Source of the DNA: Achromobacter sp. Marseille-Q4962
Lineage (GTDB): Bacteria; Pseudomonadota; Gammaproteobacteria; Burkholderiales; Burkholderiaceae_B
DNA length: 64,000 nucleotides
Direction of reading: 5' to 3'
Assembly (NCBI RefSeq): GCF_943737005.1
Contig: NZ_CALSFU010000010.1
Coordinates: 62,001-126,000, forward strand
Shown here: in pieces, positions 8,559-17,383 of the stretch
Layout: each line of letters begins with the position of its first letter
Position numbering within the stretch: position 1 is the stretch's first letter
Made by a program: the position numbers and the translations under genes
The notes under the pieces: model-generated
The model's input: only the letters and a program-made list of their open reading frames with translations
What the model was told of the DNA's origin: nothing
Database searches by the model: none

Positions 8559-9731
8559 TCAGGCTTGCCCGGCGATGCGGTCTATGTCTTGCGGGCCGTA
8601 ACCCAGCGAAGCGAGGATCTCGCGCGTGTGTTCGCCCAGCGCGGGGGGCGGCCGCTGCGCGGCGGGGCGCTCGCCGTCGAACCGCAGGGGCTGGGACACC
8701 ACCCGCAGCTGCGCATCCGCGCCGCGCGGCAGCTTCTGGATCATGCCGCTGGCCAGGGTGTGCGGATGCGCCAGCACCTCGGAAACGCCCAGGATGGGCG
8801 CGCACGGAATGCCCACGCGGGAAAACCGTTCGATCCAGGCGTCGCGCGTGTCGCGCGCCAGCAGCGCGGCCACTTCGGCCAGCACTGCCTCGCGGTGCGC
8901 CACGCGCCCGGCATTGGTGGCATAGCGGGCGTCTTCCGCCAGGGCCGGCGCGTCCACCTCGCGGCAGAATGCCTGCCACAGGGTGTCGTTGGCCACGCCC
9001 AGCAGAATGGGGCGGTCGCTGGCCTGGAACACCTGATAGGGGCACAGCGACTCGTGGGCGGAGCCCCAGCGCCGCGGCTCGGCGCCGCGCTCCCAGAAGC
9101 TCTGCATGACGTAGGCCATGAACGCCATCGAGGTGTCGAACAGCGACGCTTCGATGCGCGAACCTTTGCCGGTGCGCAGGCGCTTGACGGCCGCCGCCAG
9201 GATGCCGATGGCCGCGTGCATGCCGGTGGCCTGGTCGATGGGCGAGATCGGGCTGCGCACGGGCGGCCCGTCTTCCTCGCCGGTCAGCGCCATCATGCCG
9301 CTGAACGCCTGCAGAATCACGTCGTAGCCCTTGCCGTCGCGCAGCGGCCCCTGGCTGCCGAATCCGGAAATGCTGCAATAGATGACATCGGGACGCAGCG
9401 CCGCCGCGCTGTCGTAGTCGATGCCCAGCCGCCGCGCCACGCCCGGCCCGAAGCTCTCGACCACGATGTCGGCGCTCGCCAGCAGGCGCAGCGCCGCTTC
9501 CCGTCCGGGTTCCGACTTCAGGTCCAGCGCCACGCTCCGCTTGTTGCGGTTGGCGCTGAGGAACACCGTGCCGTCGCCATCGCGAAACGGCGGCCAGTGC
9601 CGGGTATCGTCGCCGCGCGGCGATTCCACCTTGATGATCTCCGCGCCCATGTCTCCCAGGTACTGGGTGCACAACGGCCCGGCCAGCACCTTGGAGAAAT
9701 CGACGACCCGCAATCCCTGCAACGCATCCAT
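8559..9731 (-). CDS. CaiB/BaiF family type III CoA transferase
   Basis: Family III CoA transferase of 390 aa. It begins MDALQGLRVVDFSKVLAGP, typical of CaiB/BaiF proteins. The expected catalytic Asp lies in the segment ISPIDQATGMHAAIGILAA (near residue 170), and the C-terminal signature is LGEHTREILASLGY. It moves CoA from a donor acyl-CoA onto a carboxylate, priming the substrate for the hydratase and lyase. An AAGGAGA Shine-Dalgarno sequence precedes the ATG. It is in the same minus-strand run as BKACE upstream and enoyl-CoA hydratase downstream. Confidence 0.93.
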   Translation of the reverse strand: MDALQGLRVVDFSKVLAGPLCTQYLGDMGAEIIKVESPRGDDTRHWPPFRDGDGTVFLSANRNKRSVALDLKSEPGREAALRLLASADIVVESFGPGVARRLGIDYDSAAALRPDVIYCSISGFGSQGPLRDGKGYDVILQAFSGMMALTGEEDGPPVRSPISPIDQATGMHAAIGILAAAVKRLRTGKGSRIEASLFDTSMAFMAYVMQSFWERGAEPRRWGSAHESLCPYQVFQASDRPILLGVANDTLWQAFCREVDAPALAEDARYATNAGRVAHREAVLAEVAALLARDTRDAWIERFSRVGIPCAPILGVSEVLAHPHTLASGMIQKLPRGADAQLRVVSQPLRFDGERPAAQRPPPALGEHTREILASLGYGPQDIDRIAGQA

Positions 9732-9759
9732 GCCTGTCTCCTTGCGCAGGTGCCGGCAA

Positions 9760-10692
9760 TCAGAACGCGACGTTGTCGCGGCCCTTGGTCTGTATCATTT
9801 CGCGCGCTTCCTGCGGCGTGGCGATCTCCAGGGAAAGCTCTTCGAGAATGCGGCGGATCTTCGCCACCTGCTCCGCGTTCGAGACGGCGAGCCTGCCCTT
9901 GCCGGCGTAAAGGCTGTCTTCCAGCCCCACGCGCACATTACCGCCCAGCAGCGCACTCATGGTGACGAAGGACATCTGATGCTTGCCGGCCGCCAGCACC
10001 GAGAGGTAATAGTCTTCGCCGAAAAGACGATCGGCGATGGTGCGCATGTGCAGCAGGTTGTCGTGGTCGGCGCCGATGCCGCCCAGGATGCCGAAAATGC
10101 ACTGCAGGAAGAACGGCGGCTTCACCAGGCCGCGGTCCGCGAAATGGGCCAGGTTGTACAGATGCCCGACGTCGTAGCACTCGAACTCGAAGCGCGTGCC
10201 CATGGCGGAAAGTTCGCCGATGCCGCGCTCGATCTGGCTGAACGTGTTGGAGAGAATGAAATCCCGCGTCATTTCCAGGTAGGGCTGCTCCCAGCTATGG
10301 CGGAACGCGCGGATGCGCTCGCCGGCGCCCGAGATATTGAAGTTCAGCGAACCCATGTTCATGGACGCGACTTCCGGCTGCGCCCATTTGGCCGGGGCCA
10401 GGCGTTCGTCCAGCGTCATGCCCAGGCCGCCGCCGGTCGTGATGTTGATGATGGCGTCCGTGCGCGCCTTGATGTCGGGCAGGAATGCCGCAAAGCGTTC
10501 CGGGCTCTGGTCGGGCCTGCCGGTTTCGGGGTCTCGCGCGTGCAGGTGCAGCATGGCCGCGCCCGCCTCGGCGGCGGCCACCGCGTCGTCGGCGATCTGC
10601 GCGGCGGTGATGGGCAGGTGCGGCGACATGCTGGGCGTATGAATGGAACCCGTAACGGCGCAGGTAATGATGACCTTCGGTGATTTCTTCAT
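9760..10692 (-). CDS. BKACE family beta-keto acid cleavage enzyme (DUF849)
   Basis: Beta-keto acid cleavage enzyme, 310 aa, a zinc-dependent TIM barrel that condenses a beta-keto acid with acetyl-CoA to give acetoacetate and a new acyl-CoA. KVIITCAVTGSIHTPSMSP at the N-terminus and LHLHARDPETGRPDQ at residues 48-62 contain the zinc ligands His49 and His51. VRVGLEDSLY near the C-terminus holds the conserved Glu. I start at MKKSPK because GGAGA lies just upstream; the frame extends 25 codons further but without ribosome site or homology. It is the first cistron of the operon-like run, divergent from the GntR regulator. Confidence 0.92.
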   Translation of the reverse strand: MKKSPKVIITCAVTGSIHTPSMSPHLPITAAQIADDAVAAAEAGAAMLHLHARDPETGRPDQSPERFAAFLPDIKARTDAIINITTGGGLGMTLDERLAPAKWAQPEVASMNMGSLNFNISGAGERIRAFRHSWEQPYLEMTRDFILSNTFSQIERGIGELSAMGTRFEFECYDVGHLYNLAHFADRGLVKPPFFLQCIFGILGGIGADHDNLLHMRTIADRLFGEDYYLSVLAAGKHQMSFVTMSALLGGNVRVGLEDSLYAGKGRLAVSNAEQVAKIRRILEELSLEIATPQEAREMIQTKGRDNVAF

Positions 10693-10750
10693 GATGTCTC
10701 CTCGCCTCGGCTTGCCGCCTCGGTTTCTGTGTTTGTCCATGCTAATATTC

Positions 10751-10765
10751 AACCAGTCAATGGTC
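10751..10765. promoter_or_regulatory. Candidate GntR/FadR-family operator in divergent promoter
   Basis: In the 128-nt gap between the BKACE operon (minus) and the GntR gene (plus), ACCA at 10752-10755 and TGGT at 10761-10764 form a small dyad with a 5-nt spacer, within an AT-rich patch. Regulators of this class bind short dyads in the shared promoter of the operon they face. The site is short and could occur by chance. Confidence 0.4.
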
Positions 10766-10820
10766 AAACAATTAAAATCATGGCCGCGCCATGGAAAACC
10801 CTTAACTAGACGATCACGCC

Positions 10821-11567
10821 ATGAAACCCGATTCCGCTCGCACGGCGGCGTTGCCGCAACTCGATACCCTGCGCATCCCCAAATCCTGCGACGTCCTGGC
10901 CGACCATCTGCGCCAGAAGATCCTGGACGGCAGTTTTCCGGACGGCGCCATGCTGCCGGGCGAGCGCGACCTGGTGGAGCAGACCGGGCTGAGCCGGGGC
11001 TCGGTGCGCGAAGCCCTGCGCATCCTGGAAGCGGAGGGCCTGGTGAGCACCCGCCCGGGCCGCTACGGCGGCTCGCGCGCCACCCGGCCGACGGGCTCCA
11101 CGGTATCGCGCCAGATCGCCCTCTTCGCGCGGGGCAGCCGCCTGCCGCTGGCTTCCATCATCGAGGCGCGCGAGGCCATCGAGCCCCCCATCGCCGAACT
11201 CGCGGCGCGGCATCGCACGGACGAGGATCTGGCCACGCTGCGCCAGATCGACGCCCGGCTGCGCGAAGCCTATGCCGACGTTCCCCGCTATCTCGCGGAA
11301 AACGTGAACTGGCATTGCGCGCTGGCCGCGGCCAGCCGCAATCCCCTGCTCGAAGCCTTCATGCGCTCGATCGCCAACCTGATCCACGAAGCGTCCGCCC
11401 TCAAGGACTTCGCCACCGACGAAGTGCGCAGCCTGGTGCTGCAGGCCCACGCCCGCATCCTGGACGCGGTCGAGAAGCAGGACGCGGACGCGGCCCGGCG
11501 CCGCATGGCGCGCCACGTCCAGGCCTATTCGGTTCATCTGCGCAGCCTCCTCGATCGACAGGACTGA
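10821..11567 (+). CDS. GntR family (FadR/FCD) transcriptional regulator
   Basis: FadR-subfamily GntR regulator of 248 aa. The winged HTH spans about residues 20-90, with PGERDLVEQTGLSRGSVREALRIL as the recognition region. The C-terminal all-helical FCD domain carries the family's metal-binding His/Asp positions, visible in NWHCALAAASRNPLL. It is transcribed away from the BKACE-CoA transferase operon and probably represses it until a pathway intermediate binds. That target is inferred from the divergent arrangement and the small dyad between them. Confidence 0.92.
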   Translation: MKPDSARTAALPQLDTLRIPKSCDVLADHLRQKILDGSFPDGAMLPGERDLVEQTGLSRGSVREALRILEAEGLVSTRPGRYGGSRATRPTGSTVSRQIALFARGSRLPLASIIEAREAIEPPIAELAARHRTDEDLATLRQIDARLREAYADVPRYLAENVNWHCALAAASRNPLLEAFMRSIANLIHEASALKDFATDEVRSLVLQAHARILDAVEKQDADAARRRMARHVQAYSVHLRSLLDRQD

Positions 11568-11623
11568 AGCGGCGCCCGCGGAGCGCGGCGCTCATGGCGA
11601 AGCGCCGGGCCCGGACGCGGGCG

Positions 11624-12790
11624 CTAGTACGACTTGGGCAGCCCGAGCACGCGCTCCGCGATATAGCTCAGGATCAGCTGGATGGACACCGGGGCGATCC
11701 GCGGCAGCATCGCCTCCCGGAAATATCTCTCCACGTGGTATTCCTTCGCGTAGCCCATGCCTCCGTGCGTGAGGACCGCGGTTTCGCAAGCGCGGAAACC
11801 CGATTCGGCGCAGAAGAACTTGGCCGCGTTGGCTTCGGCGCCGCACGGCAGCCCCTGGTCGTAGAGCCAGGCCGCGCGCCGGTAGAGCAGTTCGGATGCC
11901 TCCAGCTCCACCCACCGTTCGGCCAGCGGATGCTGGATGCCCTGGTTCTGGCCGATGGGACGGTCGAACACGATGCGATCGGCGGCATACCCCGCCGCCC
12001 GCCGCAGGGCCGCCCGGCCCAGGCCGGTAGCCTCTGCCGCCAGCAGCACGCGCTCGGGGTTCAGGCCGTGGAGAATATATGAGAAGCCCTTGCCCTCTTC
12101 GCCGATCCGGTCTTCGACCGGCACTTCCAGGCCGTCGATGAACAGCTCGTTCGAGTCCACCGCCTTGCGCCCGAGCTTCTCGATTTCGCGCACGCTCACC
12201 CGGCTGCGGTCCAGGTCGGTATAGAAAAGGCTCAGGCCATGCGTCGGCTCGGTTACCTGGTCCAGGGGCGTGGTGCGCGCCAGCAGCAGAATCTTGTTCG
12301 CCACCTGCGCGGTGGAAATCCAGATCTTCTGGCCATGGACCACGTAGCGGTCGCCCTGCCGCACGGCCAGGGTGCGCAGCTTCAGGGTATTGAGGCCGGT
12401 GTTCGGCTCGGTGACGCCGAAACACGCCTTCTGCTCGCCGCCGATGATGGGAGGCAGCCAGCGCGCGCGCTGTTCGTCGCTGCCGTGCACCACCACCGGA
12501 TGCAATCCGAAGACGTTCATGTGAATGGCCGAGGCGCCCGCAAGCCCGGCGCCGGAGGCCGCCACCGCCTCCATCATCAGCGCCGCCTCGAAAATGCCCA
12601 GACCCGATCCGCCGTACTGCGCCGGCATCGCGATGCCCAGCCAGCCCGCAGCCGCCATGGCGCGGTGGAACTCCTCGGGAAAACCGCCTTCACGGTCTTT
12701 GCGCAGCCAGTAATCGTCGTCGAAACGCGCGGCCGTGTCCTGCACGGCGCGGCGGATGGCTTCCTGCTCTGCGGTCAGGGCGAAGTCCAT
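11624..12790 (-). CDS. Acyl-CoA dehydrogenase
   Basis: FAD-dependent acyl-CoA dehydrogenase, 388 aa, full length. N-terminal helices start MDFALTAEQEAIRRAVQD. The flavin/substrate segment CFGVTEPNTGLNTLKLRT is near residue 125, and KIWISTAQVANKIL near 160 is the second signature. HGGMGYAKEYHVERYFRE near the C-terminus is the FAD-binding helix region seen in short-chain and citronellyl-CoA-type members. It is followed, in the direction of transcription, only by the convergent GntR gene. The MaoC-like gene ends 13 nt upstream, so the two are probably one transcript. Confidence 0.93.
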   Translation of the reverse strand: MDFALTAEQEAIRRAVQDTAARFDDDYWLRKDREGGFPEEFHRAMAAAGWLGIAMPAQYGGSGLGIFEAALMMEAVAASGAGLAGASAIHMNVFGLHPVVVHGSDEQRARWLPPIIGGEQKACFGVTEPNTGLNTLKLRTLAVRQGDRYVVHGQKIWISTAQVANKILLLARTTPLDQVTEPTHGLSLFYTDLDRSRVSVREIEKLGRKAVDSNELFIDGLEVPVEDRIGEEGKGFSYILHGLNPERVLLAAEATGLGRAALRRAAGYAADRIVFDRPIGQNQGIQHPLAERWVELEASELLYRRAAWLYDQGLPCGAEANAAKFFCAESGFRACETAVLTHGGMGYAKEYHVERYFREAMLPRIAPVSIQLILSYIAERVLGLPKSY

Positions 12791-12803
12791 GGATTTCCCC
12801 TGC

Positions 12804-13268
12804 TCAGGCCGCGCGGCGCGCGGGTCGGCGCAGCATCAGCGCCACGCGCCGGCAGGAGGCCACCAGTTCGTCGCGCTGGTTGTAGGCGCGATGCGCAAAC
12901 ACCACGATGCCGTTTTCCGGGCGCGACTTGCTGTCCCGCATCTCCAGCACTTCGGTTTCCACGTGCAGCGTGTCGCCGGGAAACACCGGCCGCGGGAAGC
13001 GCACTTCGTCCCATCCCAGGTTGCCTACCGTGGTGCCCAGCGTGGTGTCGGACACCGAAATGCCCACCATCAGCCCGAGCGTGAACGCGCTGTTCAGGAT
13101 GGGCCGGCCGAATTCCGTGCCCTTGGCATACTCGGCGTCGAGATGGATAGCCGCGGGATTGTGCGTCATGGCGCTGAACAGCACGTTGTCCGCTTCCGTC
13201 ACGGTGCGCCGCACGTCGTGAAGAAAGCGTTGCCCCAGTTGGAACTGCCCGTAATACAGCCCAGCCAT
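12804..13268 (-). CDS. MaoC family dehydratase
   Basis: Hot-dog-fold MaoC-type hydratase of 154 aa. The (R)-hydratase motif appears as NPAAIHLDAEYAKGTEFGRPI, with the catalytic Asp/Asn-His region near residue 40, followed by the hot-dog helix NSAFTLGLMVGISV. The start is MAGLYYG because GGGGAGACG lies about 6 nt upstream; a longer reading adds only 7 residues. It precedes an acyl-CoA dehydrogenase in a two-gene run, which suggests the hydration step after acyl-CoA oxidation. Confidence 0.9.
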   Translation of the reverse strand: MAGLYYGQFQLGQRFLHDVRRTVTEADNVLFSAMTHNPAAIHLDAEYAKGTEFGRPILNSAFTLGLMVGISVSDTTLGTTVGNLGWDEVRFPRPVFPGDTLHVETEVLEMRDSKSRPENGIVVFAHRAYNQRDELVASCRRVALMLRRPARRAA

Positions 13269-13335
13269 TTTTCGTCTCCCCGCACCCATGAAGCCGCGGA
13301 TGCTCTATAGTCGGTTAAAAATATCCTACCATAAT

Positions 13336-13349
13336 GTATGCATGCATAC
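13336..13349. promoter_or_regulatory. Perfect 14-bp palindrome in divergent promoter
   Basis: GTATGCATGCATAC reads identically on both strands and sits in the AT-rich 111-nt gap between the MaoC gene (minus) and the MDR reductase gene (plus), 31 nt upstream of the reductase ATG. MarR and GntR regulators bind such dyads. The MarR gene at 14433 is the closest candidate. The site is seen directly; the regulator is inferred. Confidence 0.6.
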
Positions 13350-13379
13350 TAAATAGGTGACAACCCGAGGAGACTCCGC

Positions 13380-14396
13380 ATGTCCGCACGCTCCAACCGC
13401 CAGATCGTCCTCAAGTCGCGGCCGCTGGGCATACCCCGCGCCGAGCATTTCGAGATCCGCGCCGCGCCGGTGCCGGCGCTGCAGCCCGGGCAGTTCCTGG
13501 TGCAGAATCTTTTCCTGTCGGTGGATCCGGCCATGCGCGGCTGGGTCAATGCGGCGGCCAATTACTCGGAGCCGGTCGGCCTGGGCGAAGTCATGCGCGC
13601 TTTTGCCGCCGGGCGGGTGATCGCCTCCCGCCATCCCGAGTATCCGGAAGGCGCGCTGGTCATGGGCATGCTGGGCTGGCAGGAGTACGCCGTCAGCGAC
13701 GGCCAGGCGATCCGCCGGCGGGTGACGGAAACGGATCTGCCGCTTTCGCTGTCGCTCGGGGTGCTGGGCCTGAACGGCGTGACAGCCTATTTCGCGCTCC
13801 AGGAGCTGGGCGAGCCTCGCCCGGGAGAGACTGTGGCGGTTTCCACGGCAGCCGGCGCCGTGGGCTCCATTGCCGGGCAACTGGCCCGCCTGCGGGGCTG
13901 CCGCACAGTGGGCATCGCCGGCGGCGCGGACAAGTGCGCGCTGTGCCTGTCGGAGTTCGGCTACGATGCCGCCATCGATTACCGCCAGCCGGATTTGCCC
14001 GACGCGCTGCGCCAGTCCTGCCCGGACGGCATCGACGTGTACTTCGACAATACGGCGGGCCGCATCAGCGACGCCGTCCTGCCGCAGATCAACCGGCACG
14101 CGCGCATCATCGTCTGCGGCACGGCGTCCGTCGCCAGCTGGGACCCCTGGCCGCAGGGGCCCCGCGTCGAGCGCCACCTGCTGAACAAGGCTGCGCGCAT
14201 GGCGGGCTTTCTGGTATGGGACTATGAACATCGCTACGAAGAGGCCATTGCCCATCTCGCTCCCCTGGTGCGCAGCGGCGAACTGCGCTTTCGCGAGGAA
14301 ATCCTCGATGGCCTCGAGGCCGCGCCGGGGTCCATTGCCGATCTGTACGAAGGCACGAATCTCGGCAAACGCCTGATCCGGCTCGCGGATCGCTGA
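13380..14396 (+). CDS. NADP-dependent MDR oxidoreductase (CurA/leukotriene B4 dehydrogenase type)
   Basis: Zinc-free medium-chain reductase of 338 aa, related to CurA and to leukotriene B4 12-hydroxydehydrogenase/prostaglandin reductase. LSVDPAMRGWV near residue 45 is the family substrate motif. The nucleotide-binding part has LGVLGLNGVTAYFAL then VAVSTAAGAVGSIAGQLARLRG, the GxGxxG-equivalent AxxGxxG. The C-terminus has YEGTNLGKRLIRL. It would reduce an alpha,beta-unsaturated carbonyl compound with NADPH. The ATG follows GAGGAGA. A MarR gene begins 36 nt downstream. Confidence 0.92.
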   Translation: MSARSNRQIVLKSRPLGIPRAEHFEIRAAPVPALQPGQFLVQNLFLSVDPAMRGWVNAAANYSEPVGLGEVMRAFAAGRVIASRHPEYPEGALVMGMLGWQEYAVSDGQAIRRRVTETDLPLSLSLGVLGLNGVTAYFALQELGEPRPGETVAVSTAAGAVGSIAGQLARLRGCRTVGIAGGADKCALCLSEFGYDAAIDYRQPDLPDALRQSCPDGIDVYFDNTAGRISDAVLPQINRHARIIVCGTASVASWDPWPQGPRVERHLLNKAARMAGFLVWDYEHRYEEAIAHLAPLVRSGELRFREEILDGLEAAPGSIADLYEGTNLGKRLIRLADR

Positions 14397-14432
14397 TGCG
14401 ACCGGCCCCGCTTCCCGACCTCTCCCCCGCTC

Positions 14433-14945
14433 ATGACAAACAAGAAACACGCTCCCTCCCCATCCGGCAACGCGCGCGACGGCGCCAGGCCCCCGCCCCA
14501 CGACAACTGGGATCAACGGCTGGGCTTCCTGATGCACGATGTCTCGCGCCTGCGGCGCAAGGTGTTCGACGAGGTCATGAAACCCGAAGGCATCACGCGC
14601 TCGCAGTGGTGGGTCATGGCGTACCTGTCGCGCCACGACGGCATGTCGCAGAGCGATCTCGCCGAAATGCTGGACATCGGGCGCGCCGCGCTGGGCGGGC
14701 TGATCGATCGCCTCGAAGCCCAGGGCCTGGTGCGGCGCGACGCCGATGTCCAGGACCGCCGTGCCAAGCTGGTGTACCTGACCGACGCGGGAGGCGCCAT
14801 GATCGACCGCATGCGCGCCAAGAGCGACCAGATGAGCGAGGCCATTCTCCAGGGGCTGAGCATCGCGCAGCGGCACCAACTGGCCGACATGCTGAGCCTG
14901 GTGAAGCGGAACCTGCTGGACTTCAAGGGCTTGCCGTCCGGTTGA
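14433..14945 (+). CDS. MarR family transcriptional regulator
   Basis: MarR-type winged-helix regulator of 170 aa, with a disordered N-terminal tail of about 28 residues before the dimerisation helix. The HTH covers SQSDLAEMLDIGRAALGGLIDRLEAQGLV (about residues 72-100), followed by the wing DVQDRRAKLVYLTDAG. It is on the same strand and just after the MDR reductase, so it is likely an autoregulator of that pair. The 14-bp palindrome upstream of the reductase is a plausible binding site. Inducers of this class are usually phenolic or aromatic acids; none is shown here. Confidence 0.93.
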   Translation: MTNKKHAPSPSGNARDGARPPPHDNWDQRLGFLMHDVSRLRRKVFDEVMKPEGITRSQWWVMAYLSRHDGMSQSDLAEMLDIGRAALGGLIDRLEAQGLVRRDADVQDRRAKLVYLTDAGGAMIDRMRAKSDQMSEAILQGLSIAQRHQLADMLSLVKRNLLDFKGLPSG

Positions 14946-14989
14946 GCGGCCCGGAGCCCTCCGGCCCCGGAAAAGGCGCCGCGCGCGTC

Positions 14990-15910
14990 TTAGCGCCTGC
15001 GGCGCGCGGCGCGCCGGGGCGGCTCCGGGATGGGCGCGTCCGCGATCCGCTCCCACATGGCCTGCGCCGCCGGCGACAGGGAGCGGTTGCGGCGGCGGAT
15101 GCGGTAAATGGGCCGGTGGGCGCTCGCATCGGCGATGGGCAGCGCCGCCAGCTCGGGCCGGCCGCACAGCGGCAGGGCAAGCATGGGCACGATGCTGACC
15201 CCGAATCCCGCCGCCACCAGCCCCGCCAGCGTGCCGAACTGCGACACCTCCAGCCCGCTGTCCCGCATCGACGCCGCGGCCAGCAGCGGCTGGGTGTAGT
15301 GCCACACGCTGCCGAAGCGGGTGGTCTGCACGGCCACTCTGCCGCGCAGCTGCCGCAGCGAAACCGCCGCGTTCGCCGCCAGCGGATCGTCCTTGCGGCA
15401 CAAGAGCCGGAAAGGCTCGTTGAAGAGCAGCACCGACTCGAATTCCAGATCGTTGCCCGGCACGGCGTTCAGGCCGAAATCCACGTCGCCCGCCGCGATC
15501 ATGTCGAGGCTGCGCTCCGAAATGACGTCATGGAGCCGCAGCACGATCGCGGGATGCTCGGCGCGGAAATCGGCGAACAGGCGAGGCAGCCAGTCCGAGC
15601 TGAGCGAAGGCGGCGCGGCAATGGCGACACGCCCCTGATTGAGCTGCGACTGGTTGCGTATGGCCGAAAGCGCGGCCTGCCATTCGGCGTGGATGCGCCT
15701 GGCGCCCGTGAGGAAAAGCTGCCCTTCCGCCGTCAGGCTCACGTTGCGCGTGTCGCGGTCGAACAGGCGCGCGCCCACCTGTTCTTCCAGGCGGCTGATG
15801 ATCTGGCTGAACGCCGATGGCGAGACGTTGCACCGGTCCGCCGCCACCGAGAACTTGCCGGACTCGGCCAGGGCCAGAAAGGCATCGACCAGGCGACCCG
15901 AGATATTCAT
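14990..15910 (-). CDS. LysR-family transcriptional regulator
   Basis: LysR regulator of 306 aa. The N-terminal HTH (about residues 1-62) includes VAADRCNVSPSAFSQIISRLEEQVGARLFDRDTR, and an inducer-binding domain follows. It ends in a very basic tail, PRRAARRRR. It is transcribed divergently from the AtuA-like/Bug/SDR operon starting at 16022, with a 111-nt AT-richer gap between them, and most likely controls it. LysR members normally bind in such a shared gap. I could not pick out a convincing T-N11-A site. Confidence 0.92.
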   Translation of the reverse strand: MNISGRLVDAFLALAESGKFSVAADRCNVSPSAFSQIISRLEEQVGARLFDRDTRNVSLTAEGQLFLTGARRIHAEWQAALSAIRNQSQLNQGRVAIAAPPSLSSDWLPRLFADFRAEHPAIVLRLHDVISERSLDMIAAGDVDFGLNAVPGNDLEFESVLLFNEPFRLLCRKDDPLAANAAVSLRQLRGRVAVQTTRFGSVWHYTQPLLAAASMRDSGLEVSQFGTLAGLVAAGFGVSIVPMLALPLCGRPELAALPIADASAHRPIYRIRRRNRSLSPAAQAMWERIADAPIPEPPRRAARRRR

Positions 15911-16009
15911 GTTGCGCCTCGTCCGCTAATTATGTGGTTTTTCAACATAAAGGTTCGAATAAATCCATTTTACTTAGCAAACCACCTGACGCAATCTAGG
16001 CGCGCTGAC

Positions 16010-16015
16010 AGGAGG
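16010..16015 (+). promoter_or_regulatory. Ribosome-binding site that decides the AtuA-like start
   Basis: A strong AGGAGG directly abuts an ATG at 16016, too close to serve it, and lies 6 nt before a second in-frame ATG at 16022. The second ATG is therefore taken as the start of the DUF1446 protein. Confidence 0.7.
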
Positions 16016-16021
16016 ATGAGC

Positions 16022-17383
16022 ATGGATGTTCTGAATGTGGGCTGCGGCGCGGGGTTTTCCGGGGACCGCCTGGATGCGCCGGCGCCCGTGGTGCGGACCT
16101 TGATTGCGCGCGGCGCGCCCGCCGCGCTGATTTTCGAAACGCTGGCCGAGCGCACCCTGGCCTTTGCCCAGATCGCCCGCCGCAGCGACCCGGCCAGGGG
16201 CTATGAAGCGCTGCTCGAGCCGCTGCTCAGGCCCATTCTGGCCGACTGCCTGGCGCACGGCATCGTCATCGTGGGCAACTTCGGCGCGGCCAATCCGCCG
16301 GGCGCGGCCCGGGCCATCCTGCGCGTGGCCGGGGAGCTGGGCCTGCCCGCGCCCCGCATCGCGGTGCTGGAAGGAGACGATCTCTCGGCGCGCCTCCAGC
16401 GCGGCGGTCCGCTGCGCGCCGCGCTGGGCGCGGACTTCGACGAAACGCGATTCGTCAGCGCGAACGTTTACCAGGGCGCTTTCGAGATCGCGCAAGCCAT
16501 CCAGGCCGGGGCCCAGATCGTGGTCGCGGGCCGGGTGGCCGATTCCTCGCTCACGCTGGGACCGGCCATCGCCCATTTCGGCTGGACGCGCGAGAACTGG
16601 GATGCGCTGGCCGGCGGCACCATGGCGGGCCATCTGCTGGAATGCGCGGCCCAGGTCACCGGCGGCTACTACGCGGACCCCGGAAAGAAAGACGTGCCCG
16701 GCCTGGACGACGTGGGCTTTCCCATTGCCGAAATCCAGGCCGACGGTTCCTGCGTGGTGAGCAAGGCCGACGACACCGGCGGCATCGTCAACGCACGCAC
16801 GGTAAAGGAGCAGCTCCTATACGAGGTGCACGACCCCGCCGCCTACCTGACGCCCGACGTGGTGGCCGACATCGGCGAGGCCACGGTCGAGGAAGTGGCG
16901 CCCGGCCGCGTGCGGCTGGCGGGCGTGCGCGGCCATCCGCGGCCGCTTACGCTCAAGGCCGCGGCCTTCTTCGAAGGCGGATGGGCGGGCGACGCCGAGA
17001 TTTCCTACGCCGGCCCCAACGCCGAAGCCCGCGCCCGGCTGGCCATGGAAGTCATCCGCAAGCGCCTGGGCGGCCTGCTCGACCTGCGTTTCGATCTCAT
17101 CGGCCTGTGCAGCATCCTGGGCGACGACGCCGGCCGCATGCTCGCCGGCATTCCCGCGGGCGGCGCGACCGACGTGCGTCTGCGCGCCGCGGCCAGGCAT
17201 GACGACCCGGCGCTCATCGACCGGCTGCACCGCGAGGTCACCGCCCTGTGGACCGGCGGCCCGGCCGGCGGCGGCGGCGTCAAGACCAGCAAGCGCCAGC
17301 GCCTGGCAATGCGCAACTTCTTCGTCCCTCGGGAGCTCGCTCCCGCCTCTTTCCACTTTGCCGGCCGGGAGTCCCGCCCATGA
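16022..17383 (+). CDS. Acyclic terpene utilization AtuA family protein (DUF1446)
   Basis: DUF1446/AtuA-like protein of 453 aa, with the family's N-terminal GCGAGFSGDRLDAP segment and a central IVVAGRVADSSLTLGPA. The conserved KDVPGLDDVGFPIAEI and SKADDTGGIVNARTVKEQLLYE also fit. AtuA is needed for citronellol and geranyl catabolism in pseudomonads, but the biochemical role of the domain is unsettled. Here the protein stops after the core domain, and the usual C-terminal domain is a separate gene joined by a 4-nt ATGA overlap. It leads an operon with a Bug receptor and an SDR, so the substrate may be a small acid rather than a terpene. Confidence 0.88.
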   Translation: MDVLNVGCGAGFSGDRLDAPAPVVRTLIARGAPAALIFETLAERTLAFAQIARRSDPARGYEALLEPLLRPILADCLAHGIVIVGNFGAANPPGAARAILRVAGELGLPAPRIAVLEGDDLSARLQRGGPLRAALGADFDETRFVSANVYQGAFEIAQAIQAGAQIVVAGRVADSSLTLGPAIAHFGWTRENWDALAGGTMAGHLLECAAQVTGGYYADPGKKDVPGLDDVGFPIAEIQADGSCVVSKADDTGGIVNARTVKEQLLYEVHDPAAYLTPDVVADIGEATVEEVAPGRVRLAGVRGHPRPLTLKAAAFFEGGWAGDAEISYAGPNAEARARLAMEVIRKRLGGLLDLRFDLIGLCSILGDDAGRMLAGIPAGGATDVRLRAAARHDDPALIDRLHREVTALWTGGPAGGGGVKTSKRQRLAMRNFFVPRELAPASFHFAGRESRP

